Shown: positions 1-8,202 of the stretch, in pieces | How the letters are laid out: every line of letters starts with the position of its first letter | Position numbering within the stretch: the first letter of the stretch is position 1 | DNA from: Planctomycetota bacterium | Lineage (GTDB): Bacteria > Planctomycetota > Planctomycetia > Pirellulales > Pirellulaceae | Assembly (NCBI GenBank): GCA_029259935.1 | Contig: JAJDEH010000364.1 | Location: 1-23,575 of the forward strand | Length of the DNA: 23,575 nt | Direction: 5' to 3' | Position numbers and translations under genes: made by a program | Notes under the pieces: generated by a model | Database searches by the model: none | What the model saw: the letters and a program-made list of their open reading frames with translations, nothing else | Told to the model about the DNA's origin: nothing

Positions 1-524
1 AGGCGCTGGAGGCCGGTTGCGACTGGGTGCTGGAGATGGACGGCGGCATGAGCCATCGCCCGGAAGAAATTCCACGATTTGTACAAGCGATGGAAGACGG
101 AGCGGACTTCGCCGCCGGCAGCCGGTTCATCCCCGGTGGAAGTCACATTGGCGCTGTGCCTCGCAAGATCATTAGCAAGGGTGGAACGCTGCTGACCAAT
201 TTATTGCTGGGCACCCGCATGCGCGACATGACCAGCGGGTTCGAGTGCTTTTCGAACCGCGCCATGGAATACGTCGTCGCGCGCGGCGTGCGCAGTCGGC
301 AACACTTTTTCCAAACTGAAATCCGTTACATGCTGCATGAGTGGCGTTGGGTGGAAGTACCCATCACCTACGAATATCCGAGCGCCAGCATCGGCAAGTC
401 GTCGATGCAGGAAGCGCTGCGTAACCTCTGGTGGCTATATCGTCAACGAAAAGGGGATCGAAATGGACGACCCGCTGCAACGGTTCGCGGCCGTCATTAC
501 TACAATTCAAGATCCAACGCCTAG
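1..524 (+). CDS. Glycosyltransferase family 2, DPM1/GtrB-like (5' partial)
   Basis: The left edge cuts this gene; the first complete codon starts at position 3 and the reading frame is open to the TAG-type stop ending at 524. The protein looks like the C-terminal two thirds of a dolichol/polyprenol-phosphate sugar synthase: the motif EMDGGMSHRPEEIP corresponds to the metal-binding DxD region plus SH-P of DPM1-like enzymes, followed by AAGSRFIPGG and RDMTSGFECFS, both typical of that family. Such enzymes move a sugar from a nucleotide donor to a lipid phosphate on the cytoplasmic face, giving a donor for GT-C enzymes, and a GT-C-like gene lies two genes downstream. The second Asp of DxD is Gly here (DGG). 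The last 62 nt overlap the next gene, so the final 20 or so residues (Arg/Gly/Asn-rich) are probably not part of the conserved fold. Family assignment is firm; donor and acceptor are unknown. Confidence 0.88.
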   Translation, partial: ALEAGCDWVLEMDGGMSHRPEEIPRFVQAMEDGADFAAGSRFIPGGSHIGAVPRKIISKGGTLLTNLLLGTRMRDMTSGFECFSNRAMEYVVARGVRSRQHFFQTEIRYMLHEWRWVEVPITYEYPSASIGKSSMQEALRNLWWLYRQRKGDRNGRPAATVRGRHYYNSRSNA

Positions 525-1512
525 CGCCCGGCAACTGGCCAAGGCTGTTAGCAAGGTTGGCGGCGAATGTATCATCGTTGGCGACCAGGTTGGACCCGAG
601 CAGTACCCGCTGCCCGCCACAGAATTCTTGCCGTACTCGGCCCAGTGCCGCATGAGTTACGCGCTGGCCAGCCATTTGCCAAGCGGGCACTACGCGCGGA
701 AGAACTTGGGTTACTTGCTGGCGATCGATCGCGGCGCGGAATGCATATACGAAACGGACGATGACAATGCGCCCAATGCCGCGTGGCGGCCCCGAACATG
801 CGAAGTCGACGTCCAACAGGTGCGGGCGTCGTCATGGGTCAATGCGTATCGTCTGTTCTCGGATCAAATGATCTGGCCTCGAGGTTTTCCACTAACGCGC
901 ATCCGTGAACCGGACAGCGCGCCTCAAGTTCAGCCCGGCGATGCGGTCCGCGTGCCGGCCCCGATTCAACAAGGACTGGCCGATCTGTCACCGGACGTCG
1001 ACGCGGTCTGGCGGATGGTGTTGGATCGCGAATTCTATTTCCAGCCGGGGCCCAGTGTTGAACTGACGCCCGGCGCGTGGTGTCCATTTAACAGCCAAAG
1101 TACATGGTGGTGGCCGCCCGCTTATCCGTTGATGTATCTGCCCAGTTTCTGCTCGTTCCGCATGACGGATATCTGGCGGAGTTTCGTGGCACAGCGCTGC
1201 CTGTGGGAACTCGGACGCGGCATCGTCTTTCACGCGAGCGAAGTGGTCCAGCAGCGCAACCCGCATAACTTGGCCCGAGATTTTGAAGACGAAATCGAAG
1301 GCTACCTGAAAAACGAAAGCATGATTGACGAACTGAGCGACATCCGCCTTCAGCCCGGTGCCGACGCGGTGGGCGACAACCTGCTGACGTGCTACCAGCG
1401 GCTGGTCTCACAAGGGTTCTTTCCGGAAGAAGAACTGCCGTTGGTCGAAGCGTGGCTGGAAGACATTGCCCGGTGCGGTACATGTCGTCAAGAAGCTCGC
1501 CGGGCCGCCTAA
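463..1512 (+). CDS. STELLO/DUF288-like glycosyltransferase
   Basis: 349 aa from the ATG at 463, chosen because AAGGGGA (451-457) sits just upstream; the frame stays open further 5' but that part is the shadow of the overlapping glycosyltransferase 2 gene. Residues 8-16 (FAAVITTIQ), 36-41 (CIIVGD), 78-89 (ARKNLGYLLAID) and 91-102 (GAECIYETDDDN) match the signature of the DUF288/STELLO family: a Rossmann-like start, the R-K-N-x-G-Y-L-x-A-I helix and an acidic DDD cluster expected to bind metal and nucleotide sugar. The best-known members are plant Golgi STELLO proteins that act with cellulose synthase; bacterial members are poorly studied. No signal peptide or membrane segment is visible, so it should be cytoplasmic. 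It lies between two other glycosyltransferase genes with an overlap and a 33-nt gap, which points to one glycan-building operon. The family call rests on recalled motifs and the substrate is unknown. Confidence 0.75.
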   Translation: MDDPLQRFAAVITTIQDPTPSARQLAKAVSKVGGECIIVGDQVGPEQYPLPATEFLPYSAQCRMSYALASHLPSGHYARKNLGYLLAIDRGAECIYETDDDNAPNAAWRPRTCEVDVQQVRASSWVNAYRLFSDQMIWPRGFPLTRIREPDSAPQVQPGDAVRVPAPIQQGLADLSPDVDAVWRMVLDREFYFQPGPSVELTPGAWCPFNSQSTWWWPPAYPLMYLPSFCSFRMTDIWRSFVAQRCLWELGRGIVFHASEVVQQRNPHNLARDFEDEIEGYLKNESMIDELSDIRLQPGADAVGDNLLTCYQRLVSQGFFPEEELPLVEAWLEDIARCGTCRQEARRAA

Positions 1513-1545
1513 TTGCTTCAACACTGTTCGCGGGAGCCATTCCAA

Positions 1546-3306
1546 ATGACTTCAAATGAGAAGCATTGGGTTCGCCAGTTGATTGAACATCGCCGCTTGG
1601 TCGACGTGGTGCTGGTAGTGGTAATCGTGGCATGCGCCGCGAAGCTTACCTATCGGCTTGAACAGACGATGGATGTCGTCTCGGCGGATGAAACCATCTA
1701 CCTGCACAACGGAGAAGTCTTGCCGGAGATCGGTTTGGTTGGTCCGGCATGGGGACCGCTGTATCAAATCTGGTATTACGGGCTGGCGCAGATTGTCGAT
1801 GACCCGATAATGCGCTACTTTGCCAACTTTCGGATATTGATGACGGCCATGCCGCTGTTGATTTATGTTGTCCTGCGGCAGTTGAAAGTTCCGCCGCTGT
1901 TGGGTGCCTTTTCGGCCGTCTATGTCCTCAATAGTTATCTGCCTTACGTGTGGCCTTATCCCGCGCATTTGGCGACGATGGTGCTGTTGGCCACCTTGTC
2001 GATCGCGCTTTTGGTGCGGCCGACACCGTGGAAATTGGCGGTGCTGATTCTTGGTCTGCAACTTGCCGCCAATTGTCGCCCGGAGATGTTTCTCGCCTTC
2101 CTGTTGTTGAGTGCTGTCGGTGGCCTGAATCTGATTTGGCTGGCCATCAGGACGGGTCGGCGAGTTTTCGACGCCGTGCCAGCGGCCAGTCTGACGTCGG
2201 CCGTTTCCCTCTCGCTACTGATTTGGATAGGCAACCCGCTGGCCTCGGATAACGGGCCGGACCGGCAGTTCATAGCTTTTGGCCAGCACTATGCCGTGAA
2301 TCGGGTCGAAAGCACGCGAGAAGATCTGCCTCCCTACACCAACTGGGAAAAGATCGTGGCTCGCGAGTTTGGCGACGCCGGTTCGGTGACCGAATGTTTG
2401 CGGGCGAACCCGTCGGCGTTTGCCTGGCATCTGAAAACTAACGCGCTCAAGGTGTTTAAGACATGGGGGCAACTCTCCTTGCCCAGCCGTACGTCCGGCG
2501 CGGGCCGTTGGGTGCGACTGGCGGTTTTCGTGATCGGCATGGGTGTCGTCGTCGGACTTGCCGTCAGACGCCGCCGTCAGGGTGTGGCCGCGACACCTTC
2601 GCAGGTCTGGGTGCCCGCGACGTTGGCGGCGTGCATAGCGCCGGCAGTCATTCCGGCGGTGATCCTGGTCCAGCCCAGGCTGCACTACCTGTTGCCCAGT
2701 TGGACGCTTTGCCTGTTGCTGGTGATCGCCGCTCTGGCACGACGGCCGCTTCTGGCATCGATCAACGGGAAAGCATGGCTGCGATGGAGCACCCTTGCCG
2801 CGGTGGCGGCCACCGGGTTGTTGATCACCCCGCAGCGTCACGACGCGAAGTATTCCGCCGTGGTTTGGCGTAAGAATCAGGAACTAGTAAAAACGATCCA
2901 CTACCTGCGCGGTATGCAATTGGCCGACGAGGTCCGTCTGCTGCGCATGGAAATCGGTGTCGAATGGTATGTCGCGGACAACGTCCAAGGCGTTGATCCT
3001 CTCTTGAAGAAGAAGCCCTTCCTGGAGTATTTGAGCGCCGAACAAATCAATATGGTCCTGGATGAACAACACTTACGGCACGATTCGAGGTTTCGCGATG
3101 ATCAGCATTTCAAGGCATTCTTAGAGGATCCGGAGCGCTTCGGTTTTATTGCGACGTCCGTTCCTGGCGCCCCGCGAGACCGCCGTATCTTGACAAAGAG
3201 CGAGCCGTCGCAGCGCGAGGCACCTCTTGTCACCAAACTCGAACGGCCGCTTGAATCTTCGGCCAAACGCACCACGCCATTTCTTTCCAGGGAGGGACCA
3301 AAGTGA
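1546..3306 (+). CDS. GT-C-type integral membrane glycosyltransferase (putative)
   Basis: 586 aa from the ATG at 1546, with GGGAG about 8 nt upstream; a TTG at 1513 directly after the previous stop is possible but less likely. The protein has a short cytoplasmic start, a first membrane helix at about residues 17-36, then SADETIYLHNGE (about 45-56). An acidic pair in the first large extracytoplasmic loop is typical of GT-C enzymes such as ArnT/PMT-like transferases. Many further hydrophobic helices follow to about residue 430, then a soluble tail of about 155 residues. GT-C enzymes use lipid-linked sugars on the outer face of the membrane, and the first gene in the window is of the type that makes such donors. 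The stop TGA overlaps the GTG start of the next gene, indicating translational coupling. A fold-level call only; an O-antigen-polymerase-like role is an alternative. Confidence 0.65.
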   Translation: MTSNEKHWVRQLIEHRRLVDVVLVVVIVACAAKLTYRLEQTMDVVSADETIYLHNGEVLPEIGLVGPAWGPLYQIWYYGLAQIVDDPIMRYFANFRILMTAMPLLIYVVLRQLKVPPLLGAFSAVYVLNSYLPYVWPYPAHLATMVLLATLSIALLVRPTPWKLAVLILGLQLAANCRPEMFLAFLLLSAVGGLNLIWLAIRTGRRVFDAVPAASLTSAVSLSLLIWIGNPLASDNGPDRQFIAFGQHYAVNRVESTREDLPPYTNWEKIVAREFGDAGSVTECLRANPSAFAWHLKTNALKVFKTWGQLSLPSRTSGAGRWVRLAVFVIGMGVVVGLAVRRRRQGVAATPSQVWVPATLAACIAPAVIPAVILVQPRLHYLLPSWTLCLLLVIAALARRPLLASINGKAWLRWSTLAAVAATGLLITPQRHDAKYSAVVWRKNQELVKTIHYLRGMQLADEVRLLRMEIGVEWYVADNVQGVDPLLKKKPFLEYLSAEQINMVLDEQHLRHDSRFRDDQHFKAFLEDPERFGFIATSVPGAPRDRRILTKSEPSQREAPLVTKLERPLESSAKRTTPFLSREGPK

Positions 3307-4847
3307 TCTTCTCAGTGGCGCGTGGGAACCATTCACGGGATGAGGCGGAAGGCGGCGTAACCGCCACGGTGGTTCGGCGACTCTACGGTCTGGTCTACTT
3401 TTCCAGCCTCTGCATCTTCCTGCCATCGCTTGGCGGACTTGTGCATCTTTGGGTTGCTGAAACGGATGGACCGCCGGGCACCAGCGAACCAGACGCGTGC
3501 CGCTTTGCCATCGCCGTCACTACGGGTGCCGGGTGCATCGCGTTGCTGGCGGGTGTTGGACTCTTCAGACGAATTCGAAGACGCGCGGTGTACGGTACGG
3601 TGTTGCTGCTGTTGTTGTTTCCCGCGGTTTTGTTCGTCGTGGAGGCTGCGACACGGGCATTCAACCCTGGCTGGCCGGCAGTGGGGCTGCATGGAGTTCG
3701 ACCCGACGTCGGCCGTAATGCATGGGCACGCGCTGTGAAGTCTGACGAAAACGCATTCAACAACTGGGGCCAGCGCGATCGCAACAGATCGATCACTGCC
3801 GCGCCCGAGACACACCGTGTCGCATTCGTGGGTGATTCGTTTCTTGAGGAGTCGTCCACCATTCCGGTCTCAGTGCGCGTCGAACAATTGATTGATCGTG
3901 CCAATGTCGAGGTCATCAATCTGGGTGTCTCGGCGTCCGGACCCGACGAATATTACTATCGCACGCAAAATATCGCGATTCCGCTCGGTATCCAGCACTG
4001 CGTGGTCATGGTGTTTTCCGGAAACGATTTCGCAACGCCACCACGTACGCTCGGCACCTATTCGGGAGTCGCGGCCGTGTACCCGCGCGACTCACTGCTC
4101 TCTAGATTTCAGTTGCGTGCAGTCAATCACCTGCTGACAAACAGGCAGCGGCCCGTTCTGCAGGCGTGGTTTGAAGCGGGAGATCTCTCCGCGCATGAAT
4201 CGAACCTTGGAGCGAAACTCGCCGCCGCCGACGACCAGCGAATGCGTGACCTGCTGGTTTCACTGGCACCTCCGAATCTCAGCCCCGAGCAAAGACAGAA
4301 CCTCGCCGCCCGCATGAATGACGACGGAATGTCCTCGTTCTTTGGGATGCTGCGCAATCCGGACAAAGGATTGTTTCGCTCGTACTACTTGTCAGCCGCG
4401 GTCTGGTCCGCTTCTGTTGGAGGCGCGCAATGGCCCGCTCAATCAGAGGAACCTTGCTTCCACTGGGTCCAAAAGATCAGCGGCCTGTGCCGCGAGAACG
4501 ACGTACGATTCACACTCGTAGTCATCCCGGAAGCATTCCAAGTCGATTCGCGCATGAGAGATCAGTGGAGGCCGCTGGCCAACATGCGGGAATTGACTTT
4601 CGCCTGCCGCGAGGCCGCGGCAAAGCTTGTCGCGCGTACGCAAGCCGCGGGCATCGATACGATCGACCTGCACGAAGCATTGGAAGGAATTGAGGGCACG
4701 TATCTGAATCTTGATGGACATTGGTCGGATCGGGGAGTCGAGATTGCTGCCCAAACGCTGCTGCGCGGGCTGAAGCTTCCTCTCCCGGAGAATTCAGATC
4801 CTCAGGAACCATCAAGCGAAAGGCACCACGTAGCCAATCGAGAATGA
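3303..4847 (+). CDS. Membrane-anchored SGNH/GDSL hydrolase-like protein (AlgX/AlgJ-like)
   Basis: 514 aa from a GTG at 3303 that overlaps the previous stop (GTGA); GGAGGGA at 3291-3297 supports this start. Three hydrophobic segments (about residues 28-50, 66-88 and 97-117) anchor a large extracytoplasmic domain. That domain carries the SGNH blocks in order: VAFVGDSF with Ser179 as nucleophile, NLGVSASGP with Gly208, FSGNDF with Gly240/Asn241, and near the C-terminus LDGHWSDRG with Asp471 and His473. The D-x-H-W-x-x-x-G form of the last block is that of polysaccharide O-acyltransferase/esterase relatives of AlgJ, AlgX and PatB. The expected role is adding or removing acyl groups on an exported glycan at the outer face of the membrane. 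All catalytic residues look present. Downstream, a second SGNH domain is fused to an MBOAT, so the locus has two such domains. Confidence 0.8.
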   Translation: MIFSVARGNHSRDEAEGGVTATVVRRLYGLVYFSSLCIFLPSLGGLVHLWVAETDGPPGTSEPDACRFAIAVTTGAGCIALLAGVGLFRRIRRRAVYGTVLLLLLFPAVLFVVEAATRAFNPGWPAVGLHGVRPDVGRNAWARAVKSDENAFNNWGQRDRNRSITAAPETHRVAFVGDSFLEESSTIPVSVRVEQLIDRANVEVINLGVSASGPDEYYYRTQNIAIPLGIQHCVVMVFSGNDFATPPRTLGTYSGVAAVYPRDSLLSRFQLRAVNHLLTNRQRPVLQAWFEAGDLSAHESNLGAKLAAADDQRMRDLLVSLAPPNLSPEQRQNLAARMNDDGMSSFFGMLRNPDKGLFRSYYLSAAVWSASVGGAQWPAQSEEPCFHWVQKISGLCRENDVRFTLVVIPEAFQVDSRMRDQWRPLANMRELTFACREAAAKLVARTQAAGIDTIDLHEALEGIEGTYLNLDGHWSDRGVEIAAQTLLRGLKLPLPENSDPQEPSSERHHVANRE

Positions 4848-5001
4848 GCGCCAATGCGTGGCGTAACCTACCAGTGGAATTCGCTGCCGAGAGAGTGCGA
4901 CGCCGTGGGGCGGAGCCTCGTGGGCAACCAGAGAAAATACCGCGCGAAAGAGCCGCGTGATTCAATTCATCGTCAAGCGTCGACCGTGGCATGCAAGCCT
5001 T

Positions 5002-5058
5002 GCTAGCAACGGTTTGATTAGACCGCGATCCGGTTCTGGGCGGAAACCGTGGGCTAGC
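5002..5058 (+). repeat. Imperfect inverted repeat / long hairpin
   Basis: The arms 5002-5015 (GCTAGC-A-ACGGTTT) and 5044-5058 (AAACCGT-GG-GCTAGC) are reverse complements apart from a one-versus-two-base mismatch, giving 13 pairs. Inside, CCGC (5023-5026) can pair with GCGG (5040-5043). A short T-rich stretch (GTGTTTTG) follows from 5061. It could end transcription of the upstream glycosyltransferase block, be an RNA control element, or be a small mobile palindrome. The T-run is short for a standard intrinsic terminator. Confidence 0.5.
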
Positions 5059-5124
5059 TAGTGTTTTGCGATCCCACGCAAGATGCCACGCTCACCCTTA
5101 ATTCAATGCGGCTCGCGGCAAGCA

Positions 5125-5153
5125 TTGACCGCTCGTAAGCATTTCGCTACACA
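5125..5153 (+). promoter_or_regulatory. Possible sigma70-type promoter for the MBOAT-carrier-ligase cluster
   Basis: TTGACC (5125-5130) is separated by 17 bp from TACACA (5148-5153). The -35 box matches the consensus at five of six positions, the -10 box at only three of six. Transcription would begin near 5160, about 100 nt before the ATG at 5260. Weak evidence, judged by eye. Confidence 0.22.
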
Positions 5154-5259
5154 TCGTGCCCTTCAGTCTCGACAAAGTCCGCGCCGTTTCCGCGCCGTAC
5201 GGATGTTTTGCTCTGAATTCTGTTTCTTGGCGAGGTGGCAAGCAAACGCCACAATCAAG

Positions 5260-7860
5260 ATGTCCAGTGCCCTGACCGCCAAAGTTCTGACGAAGGAAAC
5301 AACTTCGCTAGACTCGTTGCGCAAATTGATAGCCCAGCTTCAGGGGGTTGAGTTTCTGGCGATGATTGGCCAGTTGATACTGCTCTGCGTCGTGGTCGAC
5401 GCCTTTAGCCTGGGAAGCGTTGCTTTCGCTCGTCTATTGAAGTTGGTGGCGGGCGGATTCGTCATTCACTATTTTCTGCCCCGCCCGTATCGCCTGTGCT
5501 TTTTCGTGGGGCTTTCTCTTGCGGGCGTGCTGTTGATTCTTGGCTGGCGCGACGCCCTCTGTTTGATCGCCGCCGGTGGTGCGCTGATCACGATCTGCCG
5601 GTTGCCGCTGCCGCCGTTGGCGCGGCGGATCATGCTGCTGGCGGCGGGCGGGCTGTTGTTGCTGATGGGGATTTACCAGGCGCCTTCTTGGTTGGGCGCG
5701 GCGGTGGTGCCGTTGTTGGGATCGATGTTCATGTTCCGCATGCTGATCTATCAATACGACGTAAAGCACGGCGCGCCGAAGGATCTGACGCGAACCTTGG
5801 CCTACTTCTTTCTGTTGCCCAACGTGGCGTTTCCGCTGTTTCCGGTCGTCGACTACAAGACGTTTTGCAGCACCTATTACAACGACCAGCCAACGCGCAT
5901 CTACCAAAAAGGCCTGAAGTGGATACTGCGGGGGCTCATTCAGTTGCTGCTGTACCGGCTGGTCTATCAAATGTTCATCATCGATCCCGAGCGGGTGGTA
6001 GGCGCCTTCGACGCGTTTCGATTCATGACCACGACCTACCTGCTGTATTTGCAGGTCTCCGGTTCGTTCCACTTGATCGTCGGCATCTTGGCTTTGTTTG
6101 GCTTCAATTTGCCCGAGACGCACCACTTGTATTTCCTGTCGTCCAGCTTCACCGACTTCTGGAGGCGGATCAACGTCTACTGGAAGAACTTCATGCTCAA
6201 GCTGTTTTTCTATCCCGCTTATACGCGATTCAAATCGCTAGGGGCGGTTGGCGCAATGATCGTGGCCACGATTTTCACATTCGTGGTCACTTGGGCGTTG
6301 CATTCTTATCAGTGGCTGTGGCTGAGAGGTTCTTTTCCGTTAACGATTCAAGACGCGATCTTTTGGCCGGCGCTGGCCGTTTTGGTTCTGGCCAACTCGC
6401 TGATTGAAACACGATGGGGACGGCGGCGGTCGCTCGGCCCTTCGCGCTTTCGAGGTTGGCCGGCGCTGTCGGTTGCCTTGCGAACGATTGGCGTCTTCGT
6501 CGTGATTTGCACGCTGTGGTCGCTGTGGAGTTGTTCGTCTTTGCAGGAATGGTGGACGATCGTCGCTTGCTTCGCCAAGACCACTTGGACTGAAGCGGCC
6601 GTCATTGCCGCCTGCCTGGTTGGGGTTGGAGTCGCGGCGGTATTGTGGGGCCATTCGACCTCCGAACAAACACTGACCGGCACCCGAGTGAAACAAGACG
6701 ACGGCAAGTTTCCATTCGCCCGCCAGGCGGCCGGCGTCGTGATGCTGGCTGGCGGGATCTGCGTGGTCGGTAGCTCCGACGTCTACGATTGGTTTCCCCA
6801 AAGGGTCAGCGACTTCATCGTTCAGCTCAAGCGAAACGAACTAAACCGCGCGGACAGCGAACGGATGACGCGCGGCTACTACGAAGATCTGACGAACGTC
6901 TCTCGCTACAATTCGCAACTATCGGAGCGATACGCCGCGCGGCCCAAGCAATGGAAGTCGCTTGTCGAAACTCCCGAACTAATCTCGTCCGACCCGGCGG
7001 TCGGGCTGGTACTCAAGCCCAACGTCCAGGGTCAGTTGCTGGGCCAGGCGTTCACCGCCAACCGCTGGGCCTTGCGCGACCGCGACTACGCCAAGGAAAA
7101 GCCGCCGGGCACTTATCGAATCGCGCTGGTGGGCAACTCCAATAGCATGGGGCGCGGCGTCGCCGATGGAGAGACTTATGAGCAGATCGCCGAGGATCAG
7201 CTCAACCTTAGTAAATCACGGGGACCTTATCAGCGGATCGAAATCCTCAATTTTTCACTCAGTGGACGCAACTTAACCAGCAAACTACTGGTCGTCGAAC
7301 AACAAGTGTTCGAGTTCCAGCCCGATGCCGTGTTTTACGTAACGCACGGCAGCGAAGTGATGTTTACGACCGAGTTCTTATGGGCCGTTCCGCAAGGCAA
7401 GGCCCACCCGCATTTTGACATTGTCTCTCGCTATGTCGCGGAATCGGGAGTGACCGCCAATTCTTCGCGCGCTGCTGCCATTCGGAAACTGCATCCGTAC
7501 GCGCCCCAATTGATGCAATGGGTGTGGCAGCGGTTTGCCCGTTCTTGTCAGAAGCGGAACGTCGAGCCCTGTTTGCTCTATCTGCCCCTGCCAGATTCGC
7601 GAACGGAAAAGCACCAGCAATTGGCCGATGAAATGATCGGCTGGGGACGCCAACTCGACATGACGGTGTTTGATCTGCGCGGGGCCTTCGCGGATGACCT
7701 AGACCAGCAGCAGATCGTTTTGGCCCCTTGGGACAAGCATCTCAATCCTCATGGGCACCGCTTGGTCGCCAACCGCCTCGTGGAGCTGCTCGGTCCGCAC
7801 CTGGAACAGGCCGCGCCTCGAAATGCCGATCGCAATCGCCGCCCACCCACCGTTCGCTAG
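5260..7860 (+). CDS. MBOAT acyltransferase fused to SGNH hydrolase-like domain (DltB-DltD-like fusion)
   Basis: 866 aa from the ATG at 5260, chosen because hydrophobic, conserved-looking sequence begins soon after it; no strong ribosome binding site is visible, and ATG at 5203 is an alternative. Residues about 25-540 form a multi-pass membrane domain of the MBOAT family: FTDFWRRINVYWKNFM around Trp301 matches the FWRR-type motif of DltB/AlgI, and TWALHSYQWLW holds the likely catalytic His348. Residues about 580-866 form an SGNH-like domain: LVGNSNSMGRGV with candidate nucleophile Ser627, NFSLSGRN with Gly669, and WDKHLNPHGH with Asp825 and His827. The usual GxND of block III reads HGSE (696-699). 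MBOATs of this type take an acyl group from a carrier protein on the cytoplasmic side and export it to a surface polymer, and DltD-like SGNH proteins assist the final transfer. Carrier and ligase genes follow directly. The acceptor is unknown. Confidence 0.85.
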   Translation: MSSALTAKVLTKETTSLDSLRKLIAQLQGVEFLAMIGQLILLCVVVDAFSLGSVAFARLLKLVAGGFVIHYFLPRPYRLCFFVGLSLAGVLLILGWRDALCLIAAGGALITICRLPLPPLARRIMLLAAGGLLLLMGIYQAPSWLGAAVVPLLGSMFMFRMLIYQYDVKHGAPKDLTRTLAYFFLLPNVAFPLFPVVDYKTFCSTYYNDQPTRIYQKGLKWILRGLIQLLLYRLVYQMFIIDPERVVGAFDAFRFMTTTYLLYLQVSGSFHLIVGILALFGFNLPETHHLYFLSSSFTDFWRRINVYWKNFMLKLFFYPAYTRFKSLGAVGAMIVATIFTFVVTWALHSYQWLWLRGSFPLTIQDAIFWPALAVLVLANSLIETRWGRRRSLGPSRFRGWPALSVALRTIGVFVVICTLWSLWSCSSLQEWWTIVACFAKTTWTEAAVIAACLVGVGVAAVLWGHSTSEQTLTGTRVKQDDGKFPFARQAAGVVMLAGGICVVGSSDVYDWFPQRVSDFIVQLKRNELNRADSERMTRGYYEDLTNVSRYNSQLSERYAARPKQWKSLVETPELISSDPAVGLVLKPNVQGQLLGQAFTANRWALRDRDYAKEKPPGTYRIALVGNSNSMGRGVADGETYEQIAEDQLNLSKSRGPYQRIEILNFSLSGRNLTSKLLVVEQQVFEFQPDAVFYVTHGSEVMFTTEFLWAVPQGKAHPHFDIVSRYVAESGVTANSSRAAAIRKLHPYAPQLMQWVWQRFARSCQKRNVEPCLLYLPLPDSRTEKHQQLADEMIGWGRQLDMTVFDLRGAFADDLDQQQIVLAPWDKHLNPHGHRLVANRLVELLGPHLEQAAPRNADRNRRPPTVR

Positions 7861-7887
7861 TACAACCTCTCACGTAAAGGAAACGCC

Positions 7888-8169
7888 ATGACGCGCGACG
7901 CCTCACCAGGCGCGGACTACGCCTTGATCAAACAGGCGGTTAGGCAGCATATACTCGACGAGTTTTTTTTAAACGACGATGCCGGCCGGGTCGAGGATAC
8001 GTCGCCCCTGATCAGCAGCGGGGCAATGGACTCGCTTTCGGTGTTGTCCGTGGTCGGATTCATTGAAGCGCGGTTCGGCGTGGGAATCGCGCCGCATGAA
8101 ATGAGCGTCGAGAATCTGGACTCGATCGAAGACATCACAGCCTTGGTAGTGCATAAGCGCGCAGCCTAA
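7888..8169 (+). CDS. Acyl carrier protein (DltC-like role)
   Basis: 93 aa; AAAGGAA (about 7875-7881) precedes the ATG and the gap from the MBOAT gene is 27 nt. The motif GAMDSLSVLSVVGFIEARFG is the 4'-phosphopantetheine attachment site of carrier proteins, with Ser49 as the modified residue, followed by the usual amphipathic helices (IAPHEMSVENLDSIEDI). Length and charge fit a free-standing ACP. The holo form would carry the acyl group activated by the next gene product and hand it to the membrane MBOAT, as DltC does between DltA and DltB. It is probably not the fatty acid synthesis ACP, because no fab genes are nearby and its neighbours form an acylation cassette (inference). Confidence 0.9.
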   Translation: MTRDASPGADYALIKQAVRQHILDEFFLNDDAGRVEDTSPLISSGAMDSLSVLSVVGFIEARFGVGIAPHEMSVENLDSIEDITALVVHKRAA

Positions 8170-8202
8170 CTCTCACATCCTAATCATTCTTGGGGAAACT
8201 CC

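Larger units (their letters stand above)
4848..5259 (+). other. Intergenic region with long imperfect hairpin and possible promoter
   Basis: No convincing gene was found in these 412 nt. They separate the glycosyltransferase block from the MBOAT/carrier/ligase block on the same strand. A long imperfect hairpin lies at 5002-5058 and a promoter-like pair of boxes at 5125-5153; each is listed separately. The frame of the MBOAT gene is open back to 5083, but that stretch is rich in Arg, Gln and Ser, lacks a recognisable ribosome binding site and does not look like protein. Confidence 0.6.

Noticed and set aside
364..816. Open minus-strand frames opposite the STELLO-like gene
   Set aside because: No motifs or start signals, and the composition is that of an antisense shadow of the coding strand.
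5083..5259. An upstream start for the MBOAT gene, adding 59 residues
   Set aside because: The extra residues are basic and low in hydrophobicity, unlike an MBOAT N-terminus, and would cover the candidate promoter.
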